A DNA stretch of 39,912 bases, from the NCBI GenBank assembly GCA_001788015.1, contig MFZO01000002.1, forward strand, positions 6,976 through 46,887. Direction: 5' to 3'. The notes beneath the pieces are model-generated. The model worked only from the letters and a program-made list of their open reading frames with translations. It did not search any database and was not told the DNA's origin. This stretch comes from Candidatus Roizmanbacteria bacterium RIFCSPHIGHO2_02_FULL_38_11 (GTDB lineage: Bacteria; Patescibacteriota; Microgenomatia; UBA1406; GWC2-37-13). This document shows positions 33,085 through 39,912 of this stretch, in pieces (within the stretch, counting starts at the first letter, position 1; every line of letters starts with the position of its first letter). The position numbers and the translations under genes were made by a program.

Positions 33085-34449
33085 TTAAGCTTGTAAAGCT
33101 TGTCGATTTAGTTTATTTAGTACCACAATTATAGCTTCTTGCCTACTGTAACCTTCCTTTATCAATTTTCTAACAATCTTTCTGATTGAATTTCCTTGAG
33201 ATATTCCAATGAGAATATCACTTTCAAGTGGGTCTAAAAAGTCTTTAGATAAAAGTTTCATGCCCCTCTTCTTTAGAGATTCTCGAGCAAGCTGAATTAA
33301 ACTAACAGCCGCATCTTGTATAGTAGTAGTGCGCTTACCCCACTGCAAAGGAGCATATAGACCGAATACCGCCTTTTGAAAATTAGTTTTAGATTGCTCA
33401 AAACTTGGTAAGACATGATTCCTTAATCCTTCTATAGCTCCAAATGTCAAAACTAATGCCTGTATGGTTGTGAAAGGTGATTGCGAGTCTATTTGTCTAA
33501 TTTCATTACGCACAGTTCCATTTTCGATATCAACTCGGATGCGTGATGTTGTGTGAATTGCGCTGTGAGCCAAATCCAATGCTAGCGCTGGATTGTGCAA
33601 TTCTATAAATGGCGGCAAAGTATTTCTAAGTTGATTTTGGTAGTATTCCAATAAAGAAAAAGCAGGAAGAGGTAAACCAGCTCTCAGCTGTTCGGCTTGC
33701 CTCAAAAGTTCTATTCTTGTATTAACTCTTCCTGTGTCCATTCCTCCGGCAAATATAGAATTACCAAACAAAGCAACCATAATAGGCGTTACAGCAATTA
33801 AAATATTATGTGTTTGTAAGGCGTCTTTTATCGTACAATCAGATATGTGAATTTGCGTTCCTGAACATCTTGTCATTGCGGTTAAGTTTGATGCTGGTTC
33901 GATCAATTCTTTGCCTGTTTTTGGATTAACAACCCGAATTATTTTAATCGGATTTTCCTCTAATGTTCTTTTTTCCATCAAATCATATCGTTTTCGTTTG
34001 ATTTCATCTTTTACTATCAAATCTCTTGCTTCCTCTGAAGTTGAAAATGGTTGCAAACCTATAGGAACTATAATCGTGTCAGGTTTTAATCCTCTTAATC
34101 CTGCCTGTATTTGTTGTGTTCTACGTGTCATTGATTTATAGAGGGATAAAATTCCATCCGCAGTTAGAGAGGTAATTCCATTTGCGTCGAATTCGATATT
34201 GAATACGGTAGTGTCTGGTCTAGCGCCTATTGAGTTGGTTGAGAAATAATCTTGCACATCAATTGGCCTACCGGTATTACTATCTAAGGCTTGGACTTCC
34301 TGTTCGATATCACAAGTACGGCCTGGCTTATTAAAATATCTTTTATCTGCAAGTACTTGCCGCTTTACAGCTTCTTTAAGAGCTAGTTTTTTTGTTTCCA
34401 ATGCTGAAGATTCAGTCCATCGACTTTGTTGTTTTATTTCTGTCGCCAT
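33085..34449 (-). CDS. GCS2-like carboxylate-amine ligase
   Basis: 454 residues. Motifs of the glutamate-cysteine ligase type 2 (YbdK/COG2170) fold in order: TCDIEQEVQALDSNTGRPID (48-64, an acidic metal-binding start), VFNIEFDANGITSLTADG, IIVPIGLQPF, KRYDLMEKR, CSGTQIHIS (195-203), and PIMVALFGNSIFAGGMDTGRVNTRIEL (222-248), which in true GCS2 reads NSP-x-x-G-x-DTG-x-x-S-R. Such enzymes form amide bonds with ATP. The substrate need not be glutamate plus cysteine. An ideal AGGAGGT lies 7 nt before the ATG, unlike the leaderless genes around it. It sits 5 nt after the 1070-aa gene and 6 nt before the metallopeptidase gene. Confidence 0.75.
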   Translation of the reverse strand: MATEIKQQSRWTESSALETKKLALKEAVKRQVLADKRYFNKPGRTCDIEQEVQALDSNTGRPIDVQDYFSTNSIGARPDTTVFNIEFDANGITSLTADGILSLYKSMTRRTQQIQAGLRGLKPDTIIVPIGLQPFSTSEEARDLIVKDEIKRKRYDLMEKRTLEENPIKIIRVVNPKTGKELIEPASNLTAMTRCSGTQIHISDCTIKDALQTHNILIAVTPIMVALFGNSIFAGGMDTGRVNTRIELLRQAEQLRAGLPLPAFSLLEYYQNQLRNTLPPFIELHNPALALDLAHSAIHTTSRIRVDIENGTVRNEIRQIDSQSPFTTIQALVLTFGAIEGLRNHVLPSFEQSKTNFQKAVFGLYAPLQWGKRTTTIQDAAVSLIQLARESLKKRGMKLLSKDFLDPLESDILIGISQGNSIRKIVRKLIKEGYSRQEAIIVVLNKLNRQALQA

Positions 34450-34454
34450 AGAAT

Positions 34455-37400
34455 TTACCTCCTTGGCCTTGCAAAAGCCATCATTTTAACTTCAAATTTA
34501 GGCGCAATAGTGCCGTTGTTATCGGCTACAAGAGACAGTATATTTGGCTGAACTATTACTCCCGATACTCCTCTCAAATAAAGCTCTCTTAATTTTTTAA
34601 CAATGAAAGCCCTGCGCATTTCTTCACTATGTAGAACACTAGCTGGAATTGGGTAAGCTGAAATTACCTCGCCCGCAATTCTTTCACGCCCTGGTATTTT
34701 ATCTCCTGTTTTTACAACTACTCCAAAAAAATCAATTTCTGGATATGCTGCTCTATTGGTAACCATAAATTCAGTTATTTCATCGCTAAGGGTATCAAAA
34801 TTACCTTTTCTAAGATCTATATCCAAAAAGGGGATTGGATCAATTCCAAATTGCGCTAACTCATCTCTCATCATTTCCACAATGCGCAAATTAACTCTTT
34901 TATCAGAAGCAACTATTCTAGAGCTATTTAATGGTGTCATTACAACGCCGTCTGGTAATCTTAGGAATAAATCACCTCGATAACCTGCCCCCCTACCTTC
35001 ATTTGGAAATGTGAATCTTTTTAGTATAGTGTCAGGTTGTATAACCGTTCCTTTTAATGTTGGTACGCCTAGTTGAGAAGCGCCTGACTCCAGCGATGTT
35101 TGGAGTAATTCTAGGGTTGAAATGCCAACATCAGACATATCTCTTTGCCTCAAAGCTTGTTCTGCCGGAAGATACTCAAAATTCATAAGTGTTAAGTCAG
35201 CTGATCGAGGCGCAATCACTGCTCTTCTTGGCGGTTTTCCTAATCTTGCTTCTGCTGCGCCTAATACCGCATCTAAATATGACTCCATGTGGCCTGAAGG
35301 TTTGCCTAAAAATCTTCTTGCTAAAAATTCAGTTATGCCTACTCCCCCAGCTCCTCCAGAAATATCAAATACTGAAGCTCTCATAATTCCTTCCCTTGTG
35401 AGTTCACTTAGTTCATCTCTCATTCCTTCCAGACTGCCCGTTTCGATAAATGTCTCGATCATTCTTCGTCTTACATCAGGCGGGTAAAGCAAGAAAAAAT
35501 CCATCTGTAATACTTCCCTTCCTGGGTTGCTTACAGCTGTAGGCCTCATTAAACTCGGTAAATTATCTTTAATAAAATCTGTTGCTTCCTCTACTGCTAT
35601 ACGTTTTCTACCTGTTGCAATTAATGTTTCTTCAAGATTTGCTGATACAGTATCAATAGCTTCGGTAATGACTCGGGTTGCTTTAGGTAAATTTGCACTA
35701 AACGGTCTGCCGATTACTCCCATTAAAGGGGATATACGAACAGAATTTTTAAAAACTCTTTCGCCATATCTTTCCTGCGTAGAGATATCTTCACCCTTTG
35801 AGGCACCCATACTTGTTTCTAAACCATCCACATCATCTCTTAATACAAATAGGGGAGAACCTGCTAATTTGCTTCCTGCGCCTCTACCAACAATGGAAAA
35901 AATCATTTCCAATTTTCTTTCTGGCGGGTATAGTCTAAAAGTAGAATCGTCAAAATAAGGAGCGAATTCTGATGTTTGTATGGCTGCTTCCAAGTCTTCT
36001 AATCTTTGTAATGGGGCAAGGGCGATGCCAAATCGTAATAAACTTTCTGCTGAAACAAGTTGACATTTTCCTGTAGTTATAGAGGGTATAGTGAACTCAT
36101 ACTCTTTAGCCTTTGTTTCTAGATCCACAGAATCAGCCCTTACAATCTTTGTTGGAGTGTTTTTTTTGTTTTCTCCAACTGATTCTAAAATTTCGTCAGC
36201 AACATCAAATAATGAATATGGATCATTAATTAAACGTCGAAAATCTAAACCCAATGATTGAATTGCTCGATCTACAACTTCTTGACTAAATTCTCGTAAA
36301 ATGGAGCGAAAAAGTTTTTCGGCAAATAGTTCTAAAATTTCCTCGTCTGTGATTCCAGCCCCTAATTTTTTTTGCAATTCTTCCTTGGCTAGAGCAAAAA
36401 GAGCTTTATTTTCTGCGCTCATTCTTCTTCGGAAAAAATTAGGAATTCTCGTTCTAATTAATTCAAATTCTCCTACGCTTAATTGAGCCATAAAAAGAAA
36501 TGGGTCGCCTGATTCTAATGCTTGGATTAATTTTTGTCTTTTTTCTTCAAATATTTTTTTAAAATTTGGAAAAGTAGTAAATCCAAGTCTCATCAATTTT
36601 CGGCTCGAAGTATCAATGAGTTGACTCGCTATTCGTGACCTTACTTTTACACCCTCATCGTCTTTCAATGCAAGAATTTCCTCTTCAGTTAAGCCACTAA
36701 TTTTTGTCGCCATTCCTCGCAACTCATGATCTGATAACATAAGTCCAGCTATTTTTCTGATGGCCCTTCTTTTTACAATTGCATCTATAACTTCGGCTTT
36801 TCTTTGTTCGATATTTTGTCTTAATTGTTCTCTGGCGTCGGGTAGTCTATCTGCAAGTCCGCTTTCTTCAATAATTCTGTACAATTTGCTATCTAACTCT
36901 GAAAATTCTCTTTCTTCTCCTTCGATAACTTCAATGACCTTTGTTTCTTTAAGCTTGGCCATTTTTCTTTGGATAATTTCATTTTTTAATCCGTCTATTT
37001 GGTCTGCGTTACGTCTACGGCTTGCCTCGAAAAGCTGCACTTGAGCTTCAGATCTTGCTAAATCTAATAGTCCAGCAACAGTTTGCGGATCTTCCAAAAA
37101 CTTGCTGATTAATTCATCCTCTAATAGCCTTAACACTTGCTCTAATAAGATAAAATTTTCTGCCAGTTTTTCACTATTTTTTTTTGCTGGTATTTGTTCT
37201 CTGACTTTTGCTGAGATTTCTTTTAAGACCGTTAAACCTTGTCTTGTATCTGGCAATGTAATTTGCAAGTACGGTTTTAACCTTTGAGCACAAGGAAATG
37301 AAATTGCTAGGGCAATATCTATCAATTCATCTAATTTCGCTTGACCTGATTGAACTTGTCCTACAGGAAGAATGTCGATTCTTGTAGAAACTTTAGACCC

Positions 37401-37667
37401 GTTAAGTTTACTAGCTTGTAATTCTAATCCGGCATTTTTTTTCCTTTTCAATCTTGGAACTAAAGCTAAGTCACCGTCGGTGACAAAGTCCAGCACAGGA
37501 ACGCTCTTCAGAATAGAATTAGTGATAACTGGAAATGTTCCAGGGTTGTCATCTAATGCGATCTGACCTAACTGTTGAGATAAAGTTACAACAGTATTCG
37601 TAAATAGCTGTCGTTGTTGTTTATCATTTACTTGTGATTCTGATGATTGCCCTTGTTTTTCTGTCAT
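34455..37667 (-). CDS. 1070-aa protein of unknown family, first gene of an attenuated operon
   Basis: Not recognised. There is no signal peptide or membrane segment. Residues about 150-560 are rich in charged helices (e.g. EQVLRLLEDELISKFLEDP, REQLRQNIEQRKAEVIDAIV). A Gly-rich stretch DISGGAGGVGITEFLARRF lies near residue 770. The last ~230 residues have a mixed alpha/beta pattern (FFGVVVKTGDKIPGRERIAG ... GVSGVIVQPNILSLV ... KFEVKMMAFARPRR) that faintly recalls the core of ATP-grasp ligases (Lys-containing strand, a VxQ-like strand, basic strand), but no decisive motif is visible. Being first in an operon with a GCS2-like ligase and a metallopeptidase, it may be a second ligase or the modified substrate. 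Its expression is gated by the terminator 25 nt upstream. Confidence 0.75.
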   Translation of the reverse strand: MTEKQGQSSESQVNDKQQRQLFTNTVVTLSQQLGQIALDDNPGTFPVITNSILKSVPVLDFVTDGDLALVPRLKRKKNAGLELQASKLNGSKVSTRIDILPVGQVQSGQAKLDELIDIALAISFPCAQRLKPYLQITLPDTRQGLTVLKEISAKVREQIPAKKNSEKLAENFILLEQVLRLLEDELISKFLEDPQTVAGLLDLARSEAQVQLFEASRRRNADQIDGLKNEIIQRKMAKLKETKVIEVIEGEEREFSELDSKLYRIIEESGLADRLPDAREQLRQNIEQRKAEVIDAIVKRRAIRKIAGLMLSDHELRGMATKISGLTEEEILALKDDEGVKVRSRIASQLIDTSSRKLMRLGFTTFPNFKKIFEEKRQKLIQALESGDPFLFMAQLSVGEFELIRTRIPNFFRRRMSAENKALFALAKEELQKKLGAGITDEEILELFAEKLFRSILREFSQEVVDRAIQSLGLDFRRLINDPYSLFDVADEILESVGENKKNTPTKIVRADSVDLETKAKEYEFTIPSITTGKCQLVSAESLLRFGIALAPLQRLEDLEAAIQTSEFAPYFDDSTFRLYPPERKLEMIFSIVGRGAGSKLAGSPLFVLRDDVDGLETSMGASKGEDISTQERYGERVFKNSVRISPLMGVIGRPFSANLPKATRVITEAIDTVSANLEETLIATGRKRIAVEEATDFIKDNLPSLMRPTAVSNPGREVLQMDFFLLYPPDVRRRMIETFIETGSLEGMRDELSELTREGIMRASVFDISGGAGGVGITEFLARRFLGKPSGHMESYLDAVLGAAEARLGKPPRRAVIAPRSADLTLMNFEYLPAEQALRQRDMSDVGISTLELLQTSLESGASQLGVPTLKGTVIQPDTILKRFTFPNEGRGAGYRGDLFLRLPDGVVMTPLNSSRIVASDKRVNLRIVEMMRDELAQFGIDPIPFLDIDLRKGNFDTLSDEITEFMVTNRAAYPEIDFFGVVVKTGDKIPGRERIAGEVISAYPIPASVLHSEEMRRAFIVKKLRELYLRGVSGVIVQPNILSLVADNNGTIAPKFEVKMMAFARPRR

Positions 37668-37691
37668 ATTTTTTAGTCAATTTTTAAACCA

Positions 37692-37717
37692 TAAAAAAAC
37701 CTCCCTTGCGGGAGGTT
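37692..37717 (-). terminator. Intrinsic terminator of the attenuator
   Basis: On the minus strand AACCTCCC-GCAA-GGGAGGTT, a perfect 8-bp stem with a GNRA tetraloop, is followed by a run of T. It stands 25 nt before the ATG of the 1070-aa gene, downstream of the leader-peptide stop, so it would cut off transcription of the operon unless the left arm is sequestered. Confidence 0.9.
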
Positions 37718-37743
37718 AGTATTAATAAATCTAAATTGTCTTT

Positions 37744-37833
37744 TTATCTCATAATTAGGTCAACAAAAATACCAACCTCCCCAGAGAGGTGATGATAATG
37801 ATACCAATTGGTTCGGTTGGTAAGTGATTTCAT
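37744..37833 (-). CDS. 29-aa leader peptide with a Trp-Tyr-His-Tyr-His-His run
   Basis: ATG at 37833 lies 7 nt after a consensus TATAAT, so the transcript begins at or near the start codon. The peptide reads MKSLTNRTN, then WYHYHH (codons 10-15), then LSGEVGIFVDLIMR and TAA at 37744-37746. The codon run for Trp, Tyr and His lies just 3' of RNA segment 1 (codons 5-7) and just 5' of segment 2 (codons 18-21), the geometry used by trp/his-type attenuators. The expected role is in cis: stalling at scarce charged tRNA (or by another ribosome signal) shifts RNA pairing and lets transcription pass the terminator. Confidence 0.75.
   Translation of the reverse strand: MKSLTNRTNWYHYHHLSGEVGIFVDLIMR
37771..37821 (-). 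promoter_or_regulatory. Attenuator pairing segments 1 and 2 (antiterminator switch)
   Basis: Minus strand: segment 1 ACCAACC (37815-37821) pairs with GGTTGGT inside segment 2 GGGGAGGTTGGT (37771-37782). The GGGAGGTT of segment 2 can instead pair over 8 bp with AACCTCCC, the left arm of the terminator. The two pairings exclude each other. Stalling at codons 10-15 would cover segment 1 and free segment 2 to disrupt the terminator. Confidence 0.8.
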
Positions 37834-37840
37834 TGTTTTT

Positions 37841-37868
37841 ATTATAACAGGATTTTTCTTGCTGTCAA
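37841..37868 (-). promoter_or_regulatory. Consensus promoter of the attenuated operon
   Basis: TTGACA (37863-37868 on the minus strand), a 16-nt spacer, and TATAAT (37841-37846), both perfect hexamers. This is the best promoter in the window. It begins 9 nt after the rarA stop. Confidence 0.9.
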
Positions 37869-37877
37869 ATATTAAGC

Positions 37878-39083
37878 TTATTTCCAGTCGGGGATATAAT
37901 ATTTTCTACCTTTTAAATTTTTTGGTAAATAGTCTTGGATTATTTTCTGGCCTGTTTGTTTTTCGACGAGCCAGGGATAGCGGGTATGCCCTTTTCCGTA
38001 ACCGAAAGACTTCATGACTTTGTTTGCTGGATTGCGAAGATGTAGAGGAATCGGATCGAGATTTTCTTCGTCAATATCTTGAATGGCTTTTGAAATTCCT
38101 TCGGTCGAAGCTATAGATTTTTTAGCAGTTGCAAGATAGGTTGCCGTTTGAGCCATTATTAAAGATGCTTCCGGCATTCCGATCATGTGGACAGCCTGCA
38201 TACAGGAAGTTGCAAGAACAAGGGCTGTGGGTTGGGCGTTACCGACATCTTCAGCCGCAAATATTACCATTCTTCTGGCAATAAAAACTGGATCTTCTCC
38301 GGCTTTAATCATTCTAGCCAGATAATGAAGTGTAGCGTCGGGATCGCTTCCGCGCATGCTTTTTATGAAGGCAGAAATAGTATCGTAATGCCAGTCGCCT
38401 TTTTTATCGTAAAAAATTGCTTTTCTTTGGATAGCTTCTTCAGCTATTTTTAAAGATATATTTTTACTTATTGATGCAGCTAATTCGATTGCATTTATCA
38501 GGGTCCTTGCATCGCCGTTTGACATTTCGATTAAGTGTTTAATCGAAGTAGTTTGCCATTTATGGTTTGGGAAAAAACTTATTGTTCGTTTGGCAATTTG
38601 TTCTAGTTCGCTTTCACTTAGCGAGTTTAGGACATAAACTTGGCTGCGGGAAATGAGGGGGGCGTTGACTTCAAAACCTGGATTTTCGGTCGTCGCGCCG
38701 ATTAAAACTATAGTTCCGTCTTCCACGTGGGGGAGAAAAGCATCTTGTTGAGCCTTGTTAAACCGATGAATTTCGTCGATAAAAAGGACAGCGTCTTGTT
38801 TAAACATTTTCTTTCGTTCTTTTGCCTGTTTGATTATTTCTCTTACTTCTTTTACGCCGCTTGTTACAGCAGAAAAAGCAATGAAGTCAGCGTTAACATA
38901 TTTTGCAATCAATTTTGCCAAAGTAGTTTTACCGCAGCCAGGAGGTCCCCACAATATCATCGAAGTTACTTTTCCACCTTCAAGCATTTTTCGAATTGGC
39001 CCATGAATGCCTACCAGATGTTCCTGTCCGACAAATTCTTCCAAAGTTTTTGGTCGGAGTTGATCCGCAAGTGGAGCTGACAT
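37878..39083 (-). CDS. rarA: Replication-associated recombination protein A (RarA/MgsA), AAA+ ATPase
   Basis: 401 residues, close to the usual ~420-450. It opens with [22 protein letters not shown], has Walker [16 protein letters not shown], Walker [16 protein letters not shown], sensor 1 [14 protein letters not shown] and ARTLINAIE of the lid. The C-terminal part ([27 protein letters not shown]...PPEASL-type...[23 protein letters not shown]) is diagnostic for RarA/MgsA/WRNIP1. It acts at stalled forks together with SSB. The start is supported by TAAAAT ending 6 nt upstream. A family A repeat lies between it and trpS. Confidence 0.95.
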   Translation of the reverse strand: MSAPLADQLRPKTLEEFVGQEHLVGIHGPIRKMLEGGKVTSMILWGPPGCGKTTLAKLIAKYVNADFIAFSAVTSGVKEVREIIKQAKERKKMFKQDAVLFIDEIHRFNKAQQDAFLPHVEDGTIVLIGATTENPGFEVNAPLISRSQVYVLNSLSESELEQIAKRTISFFPNHKWQTTSIKHLIEMSNGDARTLINAIELAASISKNISLKIAEEAIQRKAIFYDKKGDWHYDTISAFIKSMRGSDPDATLHYLARMIKAGEDPVFIARRMVIFAAEDVGNAQPTALVLATSCMQAVHMIGMPEASLIMAQTATYLATAKKSIASTEGISKAIQDIDEENLDPIPLHLRNPANKVMKSFGYGKGHTRYPWLVEKQTGQKIIQDYLPKNLKGRKYYIPDWK

Positions 39084-39089
39084 GAAGAC

Positions 39090-39095
39090 ATTTTA
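39090..39095 (-). promoter_or_regulatory. -10 element of rarA
   Basis: Minus-strand TAAAAT, 6 nt before the ATG at 39083. Its -35 region would fall in the family A repeat at 39109-39174. Confidence 0.4.
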
Positions 39096-39108
39096 TCACA
39101 TCATCTTC

Positions 39109-39174
39109 GTCATCCTGAATTTATTTCAGGATCTGATTCTAAAAAAAAAGATGCTGAACCAAGTTCAGCATGAC
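39109..39174 (+). repeat. Family A two-hairpin repeat, copy 3
   Basis: GTCATCCTGAATTTATTTCAGGATC, read as a hairpin, is followed by GATGCTGAACC / AGTTCAGCATGAC. It is nearly identical in plan to 4203-4270 and ends immediately before the trpS stop codon region. Confidence 0.9.
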
Positions 39175-39175
39175 A

Positions 39176-39912
39176 TTATAATAAACCCATTTTTTCTCTT
39201 ACTTCCTTCACCGTTTGGGAGGCAATTGTACGAGCCTTTTCAGCGCCTTCTTTGATTACTCTGTCGACATATGATTGATCAGATTCAATTTTTTTTCTTC
39301 TTGTCTGAAAAGGTTGGAGATCTTTATAAATTGATTCAGCTATAGAATCTTTTAATTTAACAAATTGAAGTGTTCCGTCATTGAATTCTTTTTTATATTT
39401 TTCAACTTCGTTTGGAATATAAAGTTCGGCAAATTTATAAAGAGTTTTTACGCCTTCGTTCATCTCTCCACCGGCCTGAGTTGCGGTTGGAACTGAGCGA
39501 ACCTTTTTCTTTATTTCGTCAAGTGAGTCGGTTAGATTAATATAGCTTCCTTCAACAGATTTGCTCATTTTACCTTCACCTTTTAAGGAAGGAATATATT
39601 CGCCTTTTGTTGCGAATCTTTTTGGTTCTGGGAAGTCAGTTGCGTAAAGCTGATTCATCTTGCGGGCAATTTCTCGAGCAACCTCAAGGTGTGGTTCTTG
39701 GTCTATGCCAACTGGTACCAGCCCGGCTTTATAAACCAAAATATCAGCGGCCATGAGAATAGGATAATTTAATAAAGCCATAGTATTGTGGGTTGGGTAC
39801 TGTTTAACTTTCTCTTTATATGTGGGTAGGTGCTGCATGCGGGCAATAGTTGTAACCGACGAAAAGTAAAAAGCCAACTCAAAATGCTGGCTGACTTCTG
39901 ACTGCTGAAAGA
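39176..39912 (-). CDS. trpS: Tryptophanyl-tRNA synthetase (5' partial)
   Basis: About 245 C-terminal residues; the frame runs off the window edge. Codons before the first in-window Met read FQQSEVSQHFELAFYFSSVT, matching the TrpRS block QS-x-V-x-x-H-x-ELA, so the true start lies outside. Class I features: NYPILMAADILVYKAGLVPVGIDQEPHLEVAREIARKMN (tryptophan and adenylate pocket) and the KMSKS loop in GEGKMSKSVEGSYI. It charges tRNA-Trp. It lies upstream of rarA on the same strand and thus not far from the Trp-containing leader peptide, though a regulatory link is only speculative. Confidence 0.95.
   Translation of the reverse strand, partial: FQQSEVSQHFELAFYFSSVTTIARMQHLPTYKEKVKQYPTHNTMALLNYPILMAADILVYKAGLVPVGIDQEPHLEVAREIARKMNQLYATDFPEPKRFATKGEYIPSLKGEGKMSKSVEGSYINLTDSLDEIKKKVRSVPTATQAGGEMNEGVKTLYKFAELYIPNEVEKYKKEFNDGTLQFVKLKDSIAESIYKDLQPFQTRRKKIESDQSYVDRVIKEGAEKARTIASQTVKEVREKMGLL

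Noticed and set aside
35122-35958. Open frames of 121 and 143 codons opposite the 1070-aa gene
   Set aside because: Antisense shadows with low-complexity Ser/Leu-rich products and no start signals.
37668-37868. T-box riboswitch before the 1070-aa gene
   Set aside because: No T-box motif or stem I specifier architecture is seen; a translated leader and three-way alternative pairing explain the sequence better.

Overview
The window is an AT-rich, very gene-dense bacterial segment whose content points to a Candidate Phyla Radiation (Patescibacteria) genome, probably of the Microgenomates type. This is inference from the gene set and architecture, not from a marker tree. The signs are a TsaC-TsaE fusion beside tsaD, a CvpA-CAP fusion, a compact SUF operon with a very short SufD-like protein, a 52-aa Cys-rich mini-protein, many leaderless promoters, and numerous short palindromic repeats that also sit in frame inside genes.

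Layout. 1-2.4 kb: C-terminal end of secA, a DMT transporter, the mini-protein and an MFS transporter. 2.4-9.5 kb: glmS, a repeat-filled gap, a small membrane protein, CvpA-CAP, a GIY-YIG nuclease gene framed by inverted repeats, a 5'-3' exonuclease and ftsH. 9.6-19.3 kb (+ strand): t6A genes (tsaC-tsaE fusion, tsaD), then sufC-sufB-sufD-like-sufS-sufU, a 3-Cys ferredoxin, and a two-subunit 2-oxoacid:ferredoxin oxidoreductase. These link Fe-S assembly to its electron carrier and to an Fe-S oxidoreductase. 19.4-21.8 kb: lon, with a CIRCE-like HrcA operator on its promoter. 21.8-30.3 kb (- strand): a surface-glycan cluster (GT2, O-antigen-ligase-like, GT39-like, three GT4 genes of which one has an in-frame TAG, and a FemAB-like transferase). 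30.3-30.5 kb: a complete tRNA-Met nested in the anticodon loop of a second, apparently split tRNA (probably Thr). 30.5-31.8 kb: small genes, an RmlC-like cupin and a PepE-like peptidase. 31.8-37.9 kb (- strand): a three-gene operon (1070-aa protein of unknown family, GCS2-like carboxylate-amine ligase, HExxxH metallopeptidase) preceded by what looks like a textbook ribosome-mediated attenuator. 37.9-39.9 kb: rarA and partial trpS.

Most notable: (1) the attenuator, with a consensus promoter, a leaderless 29-codon leader peptide with a Trp-Tyr-His-Tyr-His-His run, mutually exclusive pairings and an intrinsic terminator, placed before a putative amidoligase/peptidase system; (2) the tRNA-within-tRNA; (3) the GIY-YIG gene occupying the loop of a repeat palindrome that occurs elsewhere without the gene; (4) the CIRCE-controlled lon promoter; (5) the recurring layout of a -10 hexamer 6-9 nt before a start codon. 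All family names come from motif recognition by eye; no database search was run.
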